Shown here in pieces: positions 46,244-57,589 of a DNA stretch of 64,000 bases. The stretch covers positions 62,001 to 126,000 of the forward strand of contig OY756144.1 in assembly GCA_963576785.1 (NCBI GenBank), written 5' to 3'. This stretch comes from Chlorophyllum brunneum. Taxonomy: Eukaryota; Basidiomycota; Agaricomycetes; Agaricales; Agaricaceae. The notes under the pieces were generated by a model. The model made no database searches. It saw only the letters and a program-made list of their open reading frames with translations, and had not been told where the DNA came from. A program made the translations under genes and the position numbers. Positions within the stretch are counted from its first letter, which is position 1, and each line of letters begins with the position of its first letter.

Positions 46244-47616
46244 CTAACCTACTTTATTACACACATGTCCAACAATGGAATTCAACAGGACCCTCGTTTC
46301 CCGATCTTTGAGAGATTGACCTACTTCCTCGCTAAAGACCACCTTCGTCTCAGGACGAAGTACCAAACAATACGTCGACCCTCCAAAGTGGAACATCCCA
46401 AGCTGTTCACCCTTTCTCACTCTCTGCCCAACCGTTACCGTCTCCTCACATGACGAAATTTCTACCATTCCCACCGCGACGAAGCACATCAATCCAATTT
46501 CCGGATTATCGGCTTGTATGAAGATGAGTTCGCGCGTCGCTATGCTTGTCCCGAAAGATTGTGAGTGAACTGGAGTGGCCCAATCGGAGATCCCGCTATC
46601 GAACCCTGTAGCTGGGGAGACGGCACAGTATGACCCAGGAACATGAACAATTTTAACAATTGTACCGTTCACAGGACTGTGCCAACGATGATAATCGACC
46701 GCGGTGAGGTATGCCTGGTATACAGTTCCTCCGACAAACTGTTCAGCGAGAGGGTCGTTGTTAAGCATATGGAAAAGGGAGTAGGGTTCATCCTTGAGCC
46801 AGAATGAACTGCGGGCTTGGATGTTATGGCTAATCTTGTAGGCAACCGATTCACAGGCGCTATTGATGACCGAGTCGTCATCCGGACACCTCACTGGTCG
46901 TACACCGGGGCGGAATCGTCGAGTGAAGAAGTCATCCCAGGAGGTGAATCCCCAATATTCCTTTGTTGAGCAACACTCGAATCTCTCTTCGAAGTTGGGT
47001 ATAGCGAGTCGAGCTGGTGGACTGAACCAGCCCTTAACGTTATCGGTGAGGATATAACGTGATTCGGGAGAAGACAGGAATTGCGCCCATACACCGAGGA
47101 TTTTTTTGAGCTGGACGTTGACCTTTTCGTTTGTGAAAACTGCCATTCCCGCAGACGTGGACATTGGCCAGTTGAGCATGGCACTGATTGGAACTGGTGC
47201 AGCCTTCCCTGCCATGCCTTCATTACCGAATTCAGGCGCTCGAGTAAAAAGCTCATTAAATCTTCTGAGCATTTCATGATAATCCCGGACCTAGGGTATA
47301 GTTTAAACTCCATTTGTGCGAGAAACGACTGATGTGTACTGACTTGTGGTTTTCCTGATGGGTCGAATTGGTACTCAGGATCATTCGGGATTTGCTCGAA
47401 CATTTGGTGGAAACCCATGTAGAGCTCGGGATCCTCTTCGATTAGCTTCTGGAATTCTCGTACGACGGGATGGTAGGATTCCTCGCGCCCTAGACCCTTC
47501 TCGCGCTGACGAACTGGTACATTGGGATGTTGTGGGTGCGGGAGGGCGGGCCAATCGAGGACAGTTCGACTGACGGCTGCGAGGAATGAGGAGAAGGAAG
47601 AGAAAAATCCAGGCAT
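46244..47616 (-). CDS. PsiD-like / phosphatidylserine-decarboxylase family enzyme
   Basis: Two exons, 47616-47344 and 47290-46244, with one phase-0 intron, giving 439 aa. The N-terminal region (REFQKLIEEDPELYMGF, MFEQIPND) is the PSDC-type extension found in fungal PsiD-like decarboxylases and absent from housekeeping phosphatidylserine decarboxylases. The catalytic part has DYHRWHSPVNG near residue 270 and the self-cleavage site FHFGGST near residue 385, where the Ser becomes the pyruvoyl cofactor. No signal peptide or membrane segment, so it is soluble, and an amino-acid decarboxylase is likelier than a membrane phospholipid enzyme. PsiD itself decarboxylates tryptophan in psilocybin synthesis, but no methyltransferase, kinase or P450 partner lies nearby, so the substrate is open. 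Intact as read. Confidence 0.82.
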
Positions 47617-48960
47617 GGGTATATCGGTTCGTCTGGCAGAGCACAGTTCATTAATGCATTACCCTTTATACGACCTCCATGGGCGGCTAGTGGAAGCGAA
47701 GAGGTACCGTTCTGACACCTCACATTTTCCGCGAAGGGCTCGAATGATGCTTGATCTCGGCGGGTGAGATATGCTTTGTGGCTGTCCCGTCTGTCGCTTG
47801 GAATCGAAGCCCTCTCAAGAATGGCATGATCTATCCTGAATTCATCCCGTCAGATGGGAAGAAGCCAACTTCCGAGTCAGTGTTAGGAGGCAGTTACTAA
47901 CTACGGAAATAGTCACGATTAGTGACAGCTGGTTTTTTTTAGCTGTGACCCTCTCATTTTATTATACATCCCCGCTTTGGTGCAGAGAGAGATACAAGGA
48001 CTGGCCCGAGGGCTCTTGGTGAGCTCGAGTGACTGCCTTGACCGATCGGGCGGCCTCAGGCGCCTCACATTTCAATTACCTATACTGCAAGTGATAACAG
48101 CATTGTCAAGTGTCGAAATGACATTAAAAATGTATACTGTACCGGTACATTGGCTTGTTTTGACCCATGGATCGGAGAGCACGCAGTACATAGGTTCCAG
48201 CTTCTCTCGGAAGAGCTGTATCTGCGAGCTGTTGACGAAGTGTGCTCCAAAGCCTCACAAACGCAAAGCTCGGGATGAGAGAGCGAATACGTAACGAACA
48301 TTTCGTGCGTCCCCGACTTTACGCCACATTGGTCAGAGTTCTTTGGTAATTGTCAGGATTTCCAGAACGGGGTTTATGGAAGCAGACAACCAACACTGTT
48401 CCGAGTACCCTTCCTCCGTCTCCCACGCTCTCTACCCCAACTTTCCGCTGTCACAAAGGATCCCACCTTACCGTTTCAACAGTGAAAGAGCTCAGGTCGG
48501 TTCTTAGTTGACACGACCATGTCATTTACATCAATTCCCAGGTTCAGCGGTATTGGGCTCTCCCTACTCAATATTCGTACTTCTTCTTCAGTGTTAGTCT
48601 CTGGGAGGCGTTGCTTTGGCTTCTGGGTGACCAGGAGCCGATTTGCTGCCGGATCGAGAGTCGAGTGGAGCAAATTCAAACGGCGATACTCTCCAAGTTG
48701 GGATGGTGATGGAACATTCGACGGCTGCTGTCACCGGCGCCCCTGCCGGGAGCCCATGACAATCATGAATTAATGACCTCGGAAGCGAATAAGGTGGGAG
48801 CAGATACTTTCCACCAGGGCGTCGCAAAGTAAGCTTATACCGTACGTCTGAGCATAGGTGAGGAAGCAGCCTTGGTATGCTTTAGCCAGACACGGGGCGT
48901 CGCTATGAGTATATTGCCCCCAAGGACGTTGGTCGAAGTCGAAGATACGAATACCAACGT
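47617..48960. other. spacer, no gene recognised
   Basis: The first 200 bp are the presumed promoter of the PsiD-like gene. The remaining open frames (for example 47977-48294) have no family features. No tRNA or repeat seen. Confidence 0.4.
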
Positions 48961-50205
48961 ACCCGAACTACGTGACTGGATGTGAGAAAAAGTCATTTCT
49001 TGGGTGCCACAAGGTCAATGCCTCAAGGCGCTGGTTCTCACCTCGGTTTCCATATCAACGATTGGAGCACAAAGGAGACATTTGATATTATCATGGGTTA
49101 TCTGGAGGCTATATTCGGGGTTGCCTGCAACATGTTGATCAACATTTGGCTCCGGTTCGGTCTCTTCGTCAAGCGTGCGCTTCTGCTCTTCCTCCGATAC
49201 CGAAACTCTCACAGAGAAACCGAGAACGACTTTTGCACCCGGGCGTGATCCAACGTTCACCTTGTATCGGTACATTACTACAATCAAGCATCCCTCTCCT
49301 TGATGACTCTATCGGTACTGGCTCTGGACTTGCTGGTGGATGATTACCCATTAACTCAGTATACCTAATCGATGATTACTCCAATCCAAAATGACACTCA
49401 GAATGGGCCGTAGATTCCAGTCCTGAATTTCGCACCCACTAATCCGGAGAGGTCTTCTTCACTCTTGTATTATGATGCAACTCTGTATCTCTTCGTCAGA
49501 GTGGTCTAGCTCCTCTTCACTCAAAAACTTATTTCCATCCCGATACCGTCATCTAGAAATAGGTTGGAGGGAATACCTCAACATTACCTACACTCCGAGC
49601 ACCCTTTCCCCAGTTCAGAATTTCAGAATTTCGGTCTGATCTTCGGCGTATCGATACCTATGTACACTTGTACTCAACCCTCTTCTTTTTCTCACGTCGA
49701 CGTGAGTGTCGTACACCCGAACTACCCCCCAGTCATCGTCACAATACTGAAAAACCACGGTCAAACTTCCCGAACACTCTAATCCGCCCACTTCTCTGAT
49801 CCCTTCCAAACTCGGTTCCCGTCTCCCTCCACATCTAATTGGAAGATAGGGAACTGGAAGTCACCGGAAGCCCGGTTGAGGGTGATGTATGAAAGGAGAA
49901 GGAGAGATGTTGAGCTTGATAGGCTTGATTACGGGTTAAAGGACCTGGTATATCGATGGCATTCTTGAGGTGGATGGATTATGGCATTGTTGAGGAGGTT
50001 GCAGGATAGAAAGGGATGTTTAGAGTTTTTGAGTTGCGAAGGCAGCGGAACTAGAACCTAAAGCCAAACCCGCCCAGCTACTAACATGCGCGGAGCTCTT
50101 TCTTCTCTCCCTTATCTCCAACCACTACAGCGTAAACACTACGGTTTCCTTCCGTCTCCACCCTATCTTTCATGAATTAATGTGGGCTGATACTATGTAC
50201 GGAAG
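48961..50205 (+). pseudogene. decayed duplicate of an APC2-GNAT gene block
   Basis: From about 48961 ('actacgtgactggatgtgag') to about 50045 it follows 51965-53405 of APC2 with many indels and stops. It includes the second APC2 intron, so it is a DNA-level copy. From about 50045 to 50205 it follows 54285-54440 of the neighbouring GNAT gene (for example 'cttatctccaaccactaca' against 'cttatcttcaatcactaca'). The order and strand match the intact APC2-GNAT pair 2-3 kb downstream; the sequence between APC2 53405 and GNAT 54285 is missing. It is an old tandem duplication with a deletion. No product expected. Confidence 0.72.
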
Positions 50206-51194
50206 CTTTCCCAGCCCTGATGATAAACTAGATTAACTACAGGGGGGGAGAATGAGAGGTAGGATACGCATGTTCGTTGCCCTTTCGTCCTAGTCATGCG
50301 GTGCACAAGCATACGGTTATGAATGCCCTTGTAGACTCTCTATGATAGGCGCGACCTGCCTTTGGACGGCATGAACGATAACGTAGGAGCGTCAGAACAC
50401 CCGAAGAAGTGCTAGTGACCTTGGATGATTGGGTGTACGAAAGTGACGTACTTCTCGTACGCCCTCCCCATGCGGGTTTCTGAATTTATTTGGGACCCAT
50501 TCATAACCGATGACATGGTATAGGGGTCTACTTTACCTACGGCCAATCTTCCCCCATCGGGGTCCACCCCTATTGTACCAATTTTCAATAACGCTCATAC
50601 TAGTTGGCTAGCTAAATCATAGGACCGAATTTTTCGGTCGACTTTACCGCCGGCTCTAATGATACCCAACACTCCCACCGTCATGACCAGCAAGAAGCAC
50701 TGGAAACCACGATATGAGCGTGCTAGCTCTCCGAAATTTGCTTCCCTGCCATAACATTTGCATGGGGCTAGTCATTCGAAGCTATTATAGGGGCTTAGCG
50801 TGCATTAACTGGAAGGAACGAGCAGTGGCCAAGGAATATCGGGGTGGACGAAAAACGAAGAGAAAGGTTTGGAAGATAAGTTCAAGTATTATGGCCACCG
50901 TGGTGTCTGCCTGTGTCCACTACCGACATCAGCACACCCTCGGCATAGAGTCAGAATCAGTATCACAAAGTTATCATTATTCCCTTCGCTTCTTCTCATA
51001 CATTCCAGCCTTTGGTGCTAACTTCACAGTACATCTTGGGATCCAAGGACAGGACAGGCACGTTAAAACGAGAACGAGGTTAAGTGAGTATTCTAGGTGC
51101 TCTCAATCGATCCCCGGTGCAACATTTCTCTGAGAGTAAACAACTTTGTCGCGCCAGGGCGAAGAACAATTTTACACGAATGAATTATGTAATC
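50206..51194. other. spacer upstream of APC2
   Basis: No recognisable gene; the open frame at 50714-51133 has no known features. A segment near 50655-50690 ('acccaacactcccaccgtcatgacc') weakly resembles the region downstream of NACHT genes (for example 43590), suggesting another NACHT remnant. Confidence 0.4.
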
Positions 51195-53836
51195 ATGGCC
51201 TCAGATGCTCTGCGCTCCCAGGTCGCGGCAAAGTGGCAAGAGTCCTTTGCGCGCCTCAACAGAGACGGGGCGGGAATTGCAGGCTTGGTGGGCTTTAGCC
51301 AGGCATGGAATGTCGCCATGGATCTGTTACGCCCAAGGAGGCTAGACGAAGTCAAGGAGGAAGTGGATATGAACATAATCAGGACAGCGTTTACAGTGAT
51401 CAATTCTGGACGACGTTTGCCGTTTTTGTTGGAGACGTTTTTGGAGGAAATCAAGCGGTGTTATTGGATGGTGGAGAGAGATGTTGAATTGTACATGACC
51501 AGGTTTGAGCAGAGTCAAGACGCGGAGGTTGTGAGAGCGCTAGTACTCAGGCTGGTTGAATGGTTCAAGCACTGGGCGCCACTCCCCGAGTCTGTTATTC
51601 TTTTTTAATTCTCTTATTGTTTGTCCTGACCAGGATCAGACTAGGAACAACAATTTCCTCAGCTTACTCGCTTTCATTTCAAACTCATCTATTCTCCATT
51701 GTTCCTCCATCCTTCGCAACCGGATTCAAAGCCCTCGTAGCATCTACTCTCTCCGCATCCACATCCTCAGCGCAACCAACATCCAATCCAGATGATGAAC
51801 ACATAAACGACGACGATCCAAATGCACCTATCTGGCAATCATTCGAAACTCTGGGTCTCATCGACCGCTACGAGTCCATCATCGCAACCGTCGGTTACGA
51901 ATTCATTGAACAACACGTCCTAGCTACATGCACAGCAGACTGGTCTCGTCCAATGCTGGCAGAATTACGTGACTGGATGTCAGAAAAAGTTGTTCCCTGG
52001 ATGTTACTCATTTACGCTCGGGGAGCGAGTAATCCAGAAGAAGCACGATCAATGCTACAAGGCGTCGGTTCTCGATTCGATTTTCATATCAACAAAACAC
52101 TATGTGATCTACGCACAAAAGAGATTTTTGACATTATTATTGATTATCCGGAATCGACTGGGGGGTTAATGGATCTCAGAGATTGTCTGCAACGTGTTGA
52201 TCAACGTCCGGCCCTAGTCAAAGCCCTACGCCAAGCGTACGTTTTCTTTGCATTTTTTTAAGTCTCCATCCTTACACGCGTACTCAGAAACCGAAAACGA
52301 CTGTTACACCCCGGAGCTGATACAAAACTCATTTTATCCCAATATGTCGCTACAATCAAATGTCTTCGTCTGGTCGATCCACCAGGCGTCCTCCTTTTCA
52401 AAGTCGCAGATCCAATCCGTCGATATCTCCGCGACAGACCAGACACCATCCGATGTATCGTGGCCAACCTCGTAGGCGACGACTCTGATTCACCCGACTC
52501 TCTCCTTGACGATACCATCGATTCTTCCTCTTTCATGACCGTCGGTGTTACTTCCGGTCCTGGCACAGGTGGTAGTCAATTACTTGTCAACCCCGCACAC
52601 TTAATCGACGACTACTCCGATCCAAATTGGGACCCAGAACCAATCGACGCAGGTCCCGAATTCCGCGCCAACAAACCAGGAGACGTTCTCTCAACTCTAG
52701 TATCAATATATGATTCTCAAGATCTCTTCGTCAAAGAAGTCCAACTCCTTCTCGCTCAACGACTTCTCTCTATTCCAATATCCTCGTCCGAATCTACAAT
52801 GGAACGAATCGAGAAAGAACGCCGCACACTCGAGATTTTGAAATTACGATTTGGTGAGACGGCATTGGGAGTATGTGAAGTGATGCTGAGGGATATGACT
52901 GATTCTCGACGAATCGATGCTCACATCCATACACAACTTTCCTCATCTTCATCTCCATCTCCCTCTCAATCCGATGTGAGTGTCGTACATCCAACCATAA
53001 TCTCACACCATTTCTGGCCATCCTCACAACGCCAAGAAACAACATTCACACTCCCCGGACAATTCCACACCCTCCAATCCACCTACCTCTCCCAATTCAC
53101 AAAATTCAAACCCGACAAAACTCTTCGATTCCTACCAAATTTGGGTACAATCTCCCTTCATATCCAACTAGAAGATAGGGAATTAGAAGTCGACGTGAAT
53201 CCTGTTGAAGCTGGTGTCATTGAACTATTCGGCACAAAAGGAGAAGGAGAAGGAGCGGTGTTGGGTTTGGATGATTTGGTTCGGGGGTTGGGTGGTATCG
53301 AGAAAGGAAGTGTGTTGAAAGCTTTGTTGACGTGGATTGATCATGGTGTTGTTGAAGAGGTTGAAGGACAGGAAGGGATGTTTAGGGTTTTGGAAGTTGC
53401 GAAGGGTGGTGGGGGTGGAGAGGAGAGAACAAGACAAGGTAGGTCCTATTCCTTTTTTTTCTTGTTTCATGTTCGCTTGATGGCTGACTAGAAACGTTCA
53501 TTAGCCGTTGCGGCTCATGTACACGCTCAAGAATCTCCTGCAAAACCTATACAAAATGCACAACAACAACAGCAGGCCGACCAAATGAGAGTATATTGGA
53601 AGGTACTACTACCTTCCATCAGATTTCCCACCACAAAAACTAACCACAAAAATGTATAGTTCATCGAAGGAATGCTCACAAATCTCGGAGGATTACCTAT
53701 CGATCGTATACAGTCCATGCTACGTTTCGCACCGGGGTATGATCAGACTGTTGAACAACTAGGAATGTTCCTTGAAGCTGCGAGAAGAGAAGGGGTGGTT
53801 GTTTGTCGGGACGGTGTTTGGAAGTTGAACAAGTGA
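51195..53836 (+). CDS. APC2: anaphase-promoting complex subunit 2 (cullin-like)
   Basis: A multi-exon gene, starting MASDALRSQVAAKWQESF at 51195 (an ATG 15 nt upstream is also possible) and ending DGVWKLNK at 53836. The N-terminal half is helical like cullin repeats (VEWFKHWAP, LRDWMSEKVVPW). The conserved core is RLVDPPGVLLFKVADPIRRY near 52370, then the cullin-homology region (LFVKEVQLLLAQRLL, ERRTLEILKLRFGE), a winged-helix part (VLKALLTWIDHGVVEE), and the C-terminal APC2 domain (FIEGMLTNLGGLPIDRI, LGMFLEAARREGVVV). APC2 forms the catalytic core of the APC/C ubiquitin ligase with the RING subunit APC11 and drives mitotic exit. Short introns lie near 51585-51640, 52240-52290, 53440-53505 and 53605-53660; the first junction is not fixed. 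Two decayed fragments of this gene lie at 30500 and 48961. Confidence 0.88.
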
Positions 53837-54216
53837 AATTTTGTGGAATTACTTGGTGCCCGGAAATTACAGCCCGGAGGACGGCTTTCGAGGTAAGGAT
53901 GATGAACTCGGAAACTACAAGTACCGACCCGGTGGATGAATTGTCATCTTTTAAAGGATGGTACAGCTGTAGGGTGCGAAGAACTTCCTGCAGTAGATAC
54001 GCGGTTTGAAGCGAATTAGTAAAACGCGCACAGTGAACCTGGGTCTTATGATCCTGACCTTGAGTTCGGAGGCGAGAAAGAGATTAGGTTATCTCCATTC
54101 ACCGCCTGTTAGTAATCTCTCTTCTTTTCCCCGGTTCAGATAAGGGTGTGGTCACTGTGGTGGCAAATCACTTTCTAGAAGGAAATACATTCCCTCATTT
54201 CAGTAGCGCGTCCACA
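53837..54216. other. spacer between APC2 and GNAT
   Basis: 380 bp holding the APC2 3' end and the GNAT promoter. Only short open frames. The decayed duplicate upstream lacks this stretch. Confidence 0.45.
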
Positions 54217-54951
54217 ATGATCAAAAACCATGCGACGACTCCATTCAATCTAACCGAAGCTTCTCTAAAATCTATACAAGTCGATAGCGCTGGAAGTAGA
54301 TTGAACCTCCTGACGCGCCCTGCTACACGCGCAGACTTCCCATTCCTCTCTCTTATCTTCAATCACTACATCACAAATACCGTCATTTCCTTTCGTCTCG
54401 AGCCCGTCGACGTCGACTTTTATGAAGCGGCATGGACCGACGCCACATCCCGAGGCTTACCGTTCTTGATTTCTATAATTCACGATTCACGATTACCCGG
54501 TGCTAATGATGGTAAAGCTGAATTGACGAGGGGAGGGGTGGACGAGAAGGTTATTGGGTATGCATACGCACTGCCCTACCGCCCGAGTTATTCAGCGTAC
54601 AGGCATACAGTCGAGATTTCAGTATACATCCATCATGAGCATCGCCATTCTGGTGCTGGGTCGGCGCTGATGAATGCCCTCATGGACGCTCTACGACACA
54701 CGCGAGTGCCTGATCCCATTCAGCTGCCTTCGGACAGCGTGGGTGTTCACGCTGGAGCCGAAGAAAACTCAGATGGAACTGAGAGAATCCATCAGGTGCT
54801 CGCCATTATGTCATTGGACACGGAGGGAAATGCTGGCGGGTTAGAGAAATTTTATGGTCGGTGGGGGTTTGAGAGGATTGGATGTATGAAGAAAGTTGGG
54901 TTCAAATTTGGGAGGTGGATTGATGTGTTACTCCTGCAGGCCTCAGTGTGA
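54217..54951 (+). CDS. GNAT acetyltransferase, phosphinothricin-acetyltransferase type
   Basis: A single-exon gene, 244 aa from the ATG at 54217; the frame is open upstream without an ATG. It starts with about 40 unconserved residues. The GNAT fold then runs from LTRPATRADFPFLSLIFNHY (beta 1/alpha 1), through VIGYAYALPYRPSY and the acetyl-CoA-binding strand and loop VEISVYIHHEHRHSGAGSAL, to a C-terminal KFYGRWGFERIGCM and DVLLLQ. This order matches PAT/MnaT-type N-acetyltransferases, which acetylate small amino compounds such as methionine sulfoximine-like amino acids. The loop between VPDPIQLPSDS and ERIHQVLAIM is longer than in bacterial relatives. It sits 380 bp downstream of APC2, same strand. 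Cytosolic; intact. Confidence 0.83.
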   Translation: MIKNHATTPFNLTEASLKSIQVDSAGSRLNLLTRPATRADFPFLSLIFNHYITNTVISFRLEPVDVDFYEAAWTDATSRGLPFLISIIHDSRLPGANDGKAELTRGGVDEKVIGYAYALPYRPSYSAYRHTVEISVYIHHEHRHSGAGSALMNALMDALRHTRVPDPIQLPSDSVGVHAGAEENSDGTERIHQVLAIMSLDTEGNAGGLEKFYGRWGFERIGCMKKVGFKFGRWIDVLLLQASV

Positions 54952-55308
54952 TTGATTCACTACAACAATGGTATAAAGCGTTCCTCTCATATTGTCGTGT
55001 CCTTTGCTGCCCTCCCAATATGGAATCCTTAACTTTTTCGAGATGGATCCGTGTCATATATTATCCGCCTTGCTTACAGTTACTACATTCAACTCGTTAC
55101 TGCACTAGAGAGACCTGCCGCTACGGTTTTAAAAATACTGGTGCTTGCTGAAAAATCGCACGAGAAGAAGGAAACCGTTCGGAGTAAAAGCCAACGAGAT
55201 AGTTGCCTCCACATACACCCAATACGGTTCCGCTGCCATGACCAAGGAAAAAATAGTAAGGTGGACTACGAAAGTCAAATTATACGATGTTGTGGAGCAA
55301 GGGCAATT
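54952..55308. other. spacer between convergent GNAT and NACHT genes
   Basis: Holds, on the minus strand, the hydrophobic post-stop frame of the NACHT gene (VHLTIFSLVMAAEPYWV near 55200-55250). Here the in-phase alternative frame is broken by a one-base deletion near 55273. Confidence 0.5.
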
Positions 55309-57412
55309 TTATACGCACTCTACTGTGGCAGGGAACGACCTGCCGAAGGATAATTCCTAAATGAGTCGAATTAGATCACGGACAATCCAAAAGTCCAGCT
55401 AGGCTGACTCAACTGGCATCGGGAGCGCATCTGGAACTTGGGCATGAAATTTGTGCAGAAGCTTCTCGTCAGTGTCGCTTACGGGTTCAATATGGACCAC
55501 GTTTTTCAGCTTGTGGTCTCGAAACTATGATTATGCTGCATAAGCTTCCGGGAGACGTTGCATTTGAGGAGCATATCTCTCCCGCTAGCCACTGACAGAA
55601 GAGCCAATTGAACCCTCCTAAAAACGTACAGGCTGGGAAACTTTGGACACCCGCTAGCAAATTGTAATCAAGATCACGAAGTGTAGCCAATGCATCCTCG
55701 TCGTCGCCGGCATAACTGAGAGCATCAGGTATCACTCGCACCGCACAGCTATCACATAGCTTCTTCTTGAGCTCCGTTTCGTCATCTGGATGAGATGGTC
55801 TCCATGAAAGAGGAAAATCAGGTGCGCTATTCGCCTCGCCTTGGGAGCACAGACCCATAGAAGCCAGCCGAGAAAAGTTGCGGACCATGTCGCATGCGAT
55901 ATCCCCTCGAGTCCGGTTAAAGCGTCCAGAGCGGCCGGGATCCGAGAGGTAGTCGCCGAATGATTTGTGGAATATTTTAATGGACTTGTCGGTGGCATCT
56001 CGAGGGGAAGGAACATCTAAGAGAGAGTGGAGCTTTCTAATAGCCCGATAAAAGTCTCCACGGGAAATTCCGTAGAAATTGAGCAAAGCAATAACAGGCG
56101 AATGAGACAAATGCGTGCCAGACGAGTGGATGATTTTCATCGTGGTAGGAAGAATATCTTGTGGAATTTCGGAAAGGATATGGGTATACAAGTTATCCAG
56201 CTTCGCCATCGGGTTCTCTCCGTTTGCTGTACTTGATTTGCGTAGCTGATGAATGACTGTCTGAAGCCGACCATCGGGGTTATTGTATCTTGGGTCTTCA
56301 ACGTATCGCACAACAGTAGAAGCAAGGGCGAACAAGCCAGAGGCACCCTCCACGACGGATCGGAGATATTCCTCGGGCGGCCACAACGTTCCAACAATAT
56401 CAGAATACTTCCGACGAATACTTTCGAAAGCCTGGCGGACGAACAATGCCACATCACCCTTCGCCTCCGCGCTGCTTATTGGTAGCTCCATTTTCCAGTA
56501 ATTTATGGGGAAGTCGTTGTCAGAGAACCGCTCTTTGATGTGGCATTCTGGTCGGCTGCACATCATCCATACGACAGGAAGGGGCGGCGTGGAACGAACG
56601 ACGTTGGCGATAAGTTCGATGACGTCAAGTTGAGCATCTTCTGTCTCGCATTCGTCCAGCCCGTCGAGGGCGATCAGGAATTTAGGGGAAGCTGGCAAGG
56701 AAGACAGGGGGTCTGCAATGAGTCTCCTGAACTGTACATGAGGCGCTTTGTTGAGGATGTCCGGGTCCGCGGCGAGCTGGGTTGCGACGAGTGCTTGATA
56801 CTGGGGGATACGAACCGCGAGCTGGTAGGCGACGGTGATCCAAACCCTGTCGTAGTCGTTCCGCGCACCCATATGAGAGAAGAAGAAGGCGGCACCGAGG
56901 CGTCCATGCTGAGCAGCGTATTCGGCGATAGTCTGTGAGACCGCAGATTTACCAACACCAGCGAATCCGTGAAACCATAGAAAGTCCCACTTGCGTTCTT
57001 CATCCATCAACCATTCTTGGATGGACGTGGTTAGCCATTCTCGGGTTCCGGGGTGGCATCGAGGTGGGGGGTAACGCTCGGATGAATCGACATCAGCACC
57101 CAGGGCCATTTTGTCGGCGAGGATCTGAAGAACTGTGGTATTCGTTCGTATCAGTGCGTATTGTACACAAGGTGGAATATGTACCCGTTCTACCGTCTAT
57201 GAACCCTTGAATGAAAGTCGGCCTATCCATCATGACAGAATGATTAATTGAAAAGCTGCTAGCCCCCTGAAAGAGCCCAGCTTTGGAGTGCCCAACGCTA
57301 TCCTAGATGATCGATGATCGATGATGGTCAGAAAGCGCCAATCGGGCAGAGTGGGAGTGCAACTCGCCGTGGGGGAAAGTTTCTTGCGAAAAAAGCGGCT
57401 AAACAATGGCAT
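55309..57412 (-). CDS. NACHT NTPase (MPLF family), probable splice-donor loss
   Basis: Minus strand. Exon 1 57412-57368 (MPLFSRFFRKKLSPT, GC donor), exon 2 57302-57185 (LFQGASSFSINHSVMMDRPT), main exon 57132-55577, exon 4 55524-55414, exon 5 55356-55309. NACHT has Walker A GFAGVGKSAVSQT, Walker B FLIALDGLDECET and WMMCSRPECH. The third-intron donor, gt in both paralogues, reads at here (55576-55575). If the intron is retained, the frame runs on to a stop at 55487 with a different tail (ICSSNATSPGS…). The NACHT and helical parts are intact, so the protein may still work with a changed C-terminus. The acceptor and the exons downstream of the lost donor remain well preserved, so the change is recent or a rare AT donor is used. 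Confidence 0.75.
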
Positions 57413-57589
57413 AGTGATTGAATGTCCCTGAGGTGCACCCTCGGCGTAGATATGTGATGGGGGGGAGGGGAGCGAAAGGATTATATGGGTGAACACTGAA
57501 ACGGTGTCAAGCGCTGCACATAGCACAAGCGCGCGAGCATGTGACTGGTCATGGCAGACAGCGTCTTGGTCGAATCAAGTTGACCAAGA

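Noticed and set aside
50655..50690. Possible tenth NACHT remnant
   Set aside because: Only a short, weak match to sequence downstream of NACHT stops; no NACHT coding remnants nearby, so kept as a note in the spacer entry.
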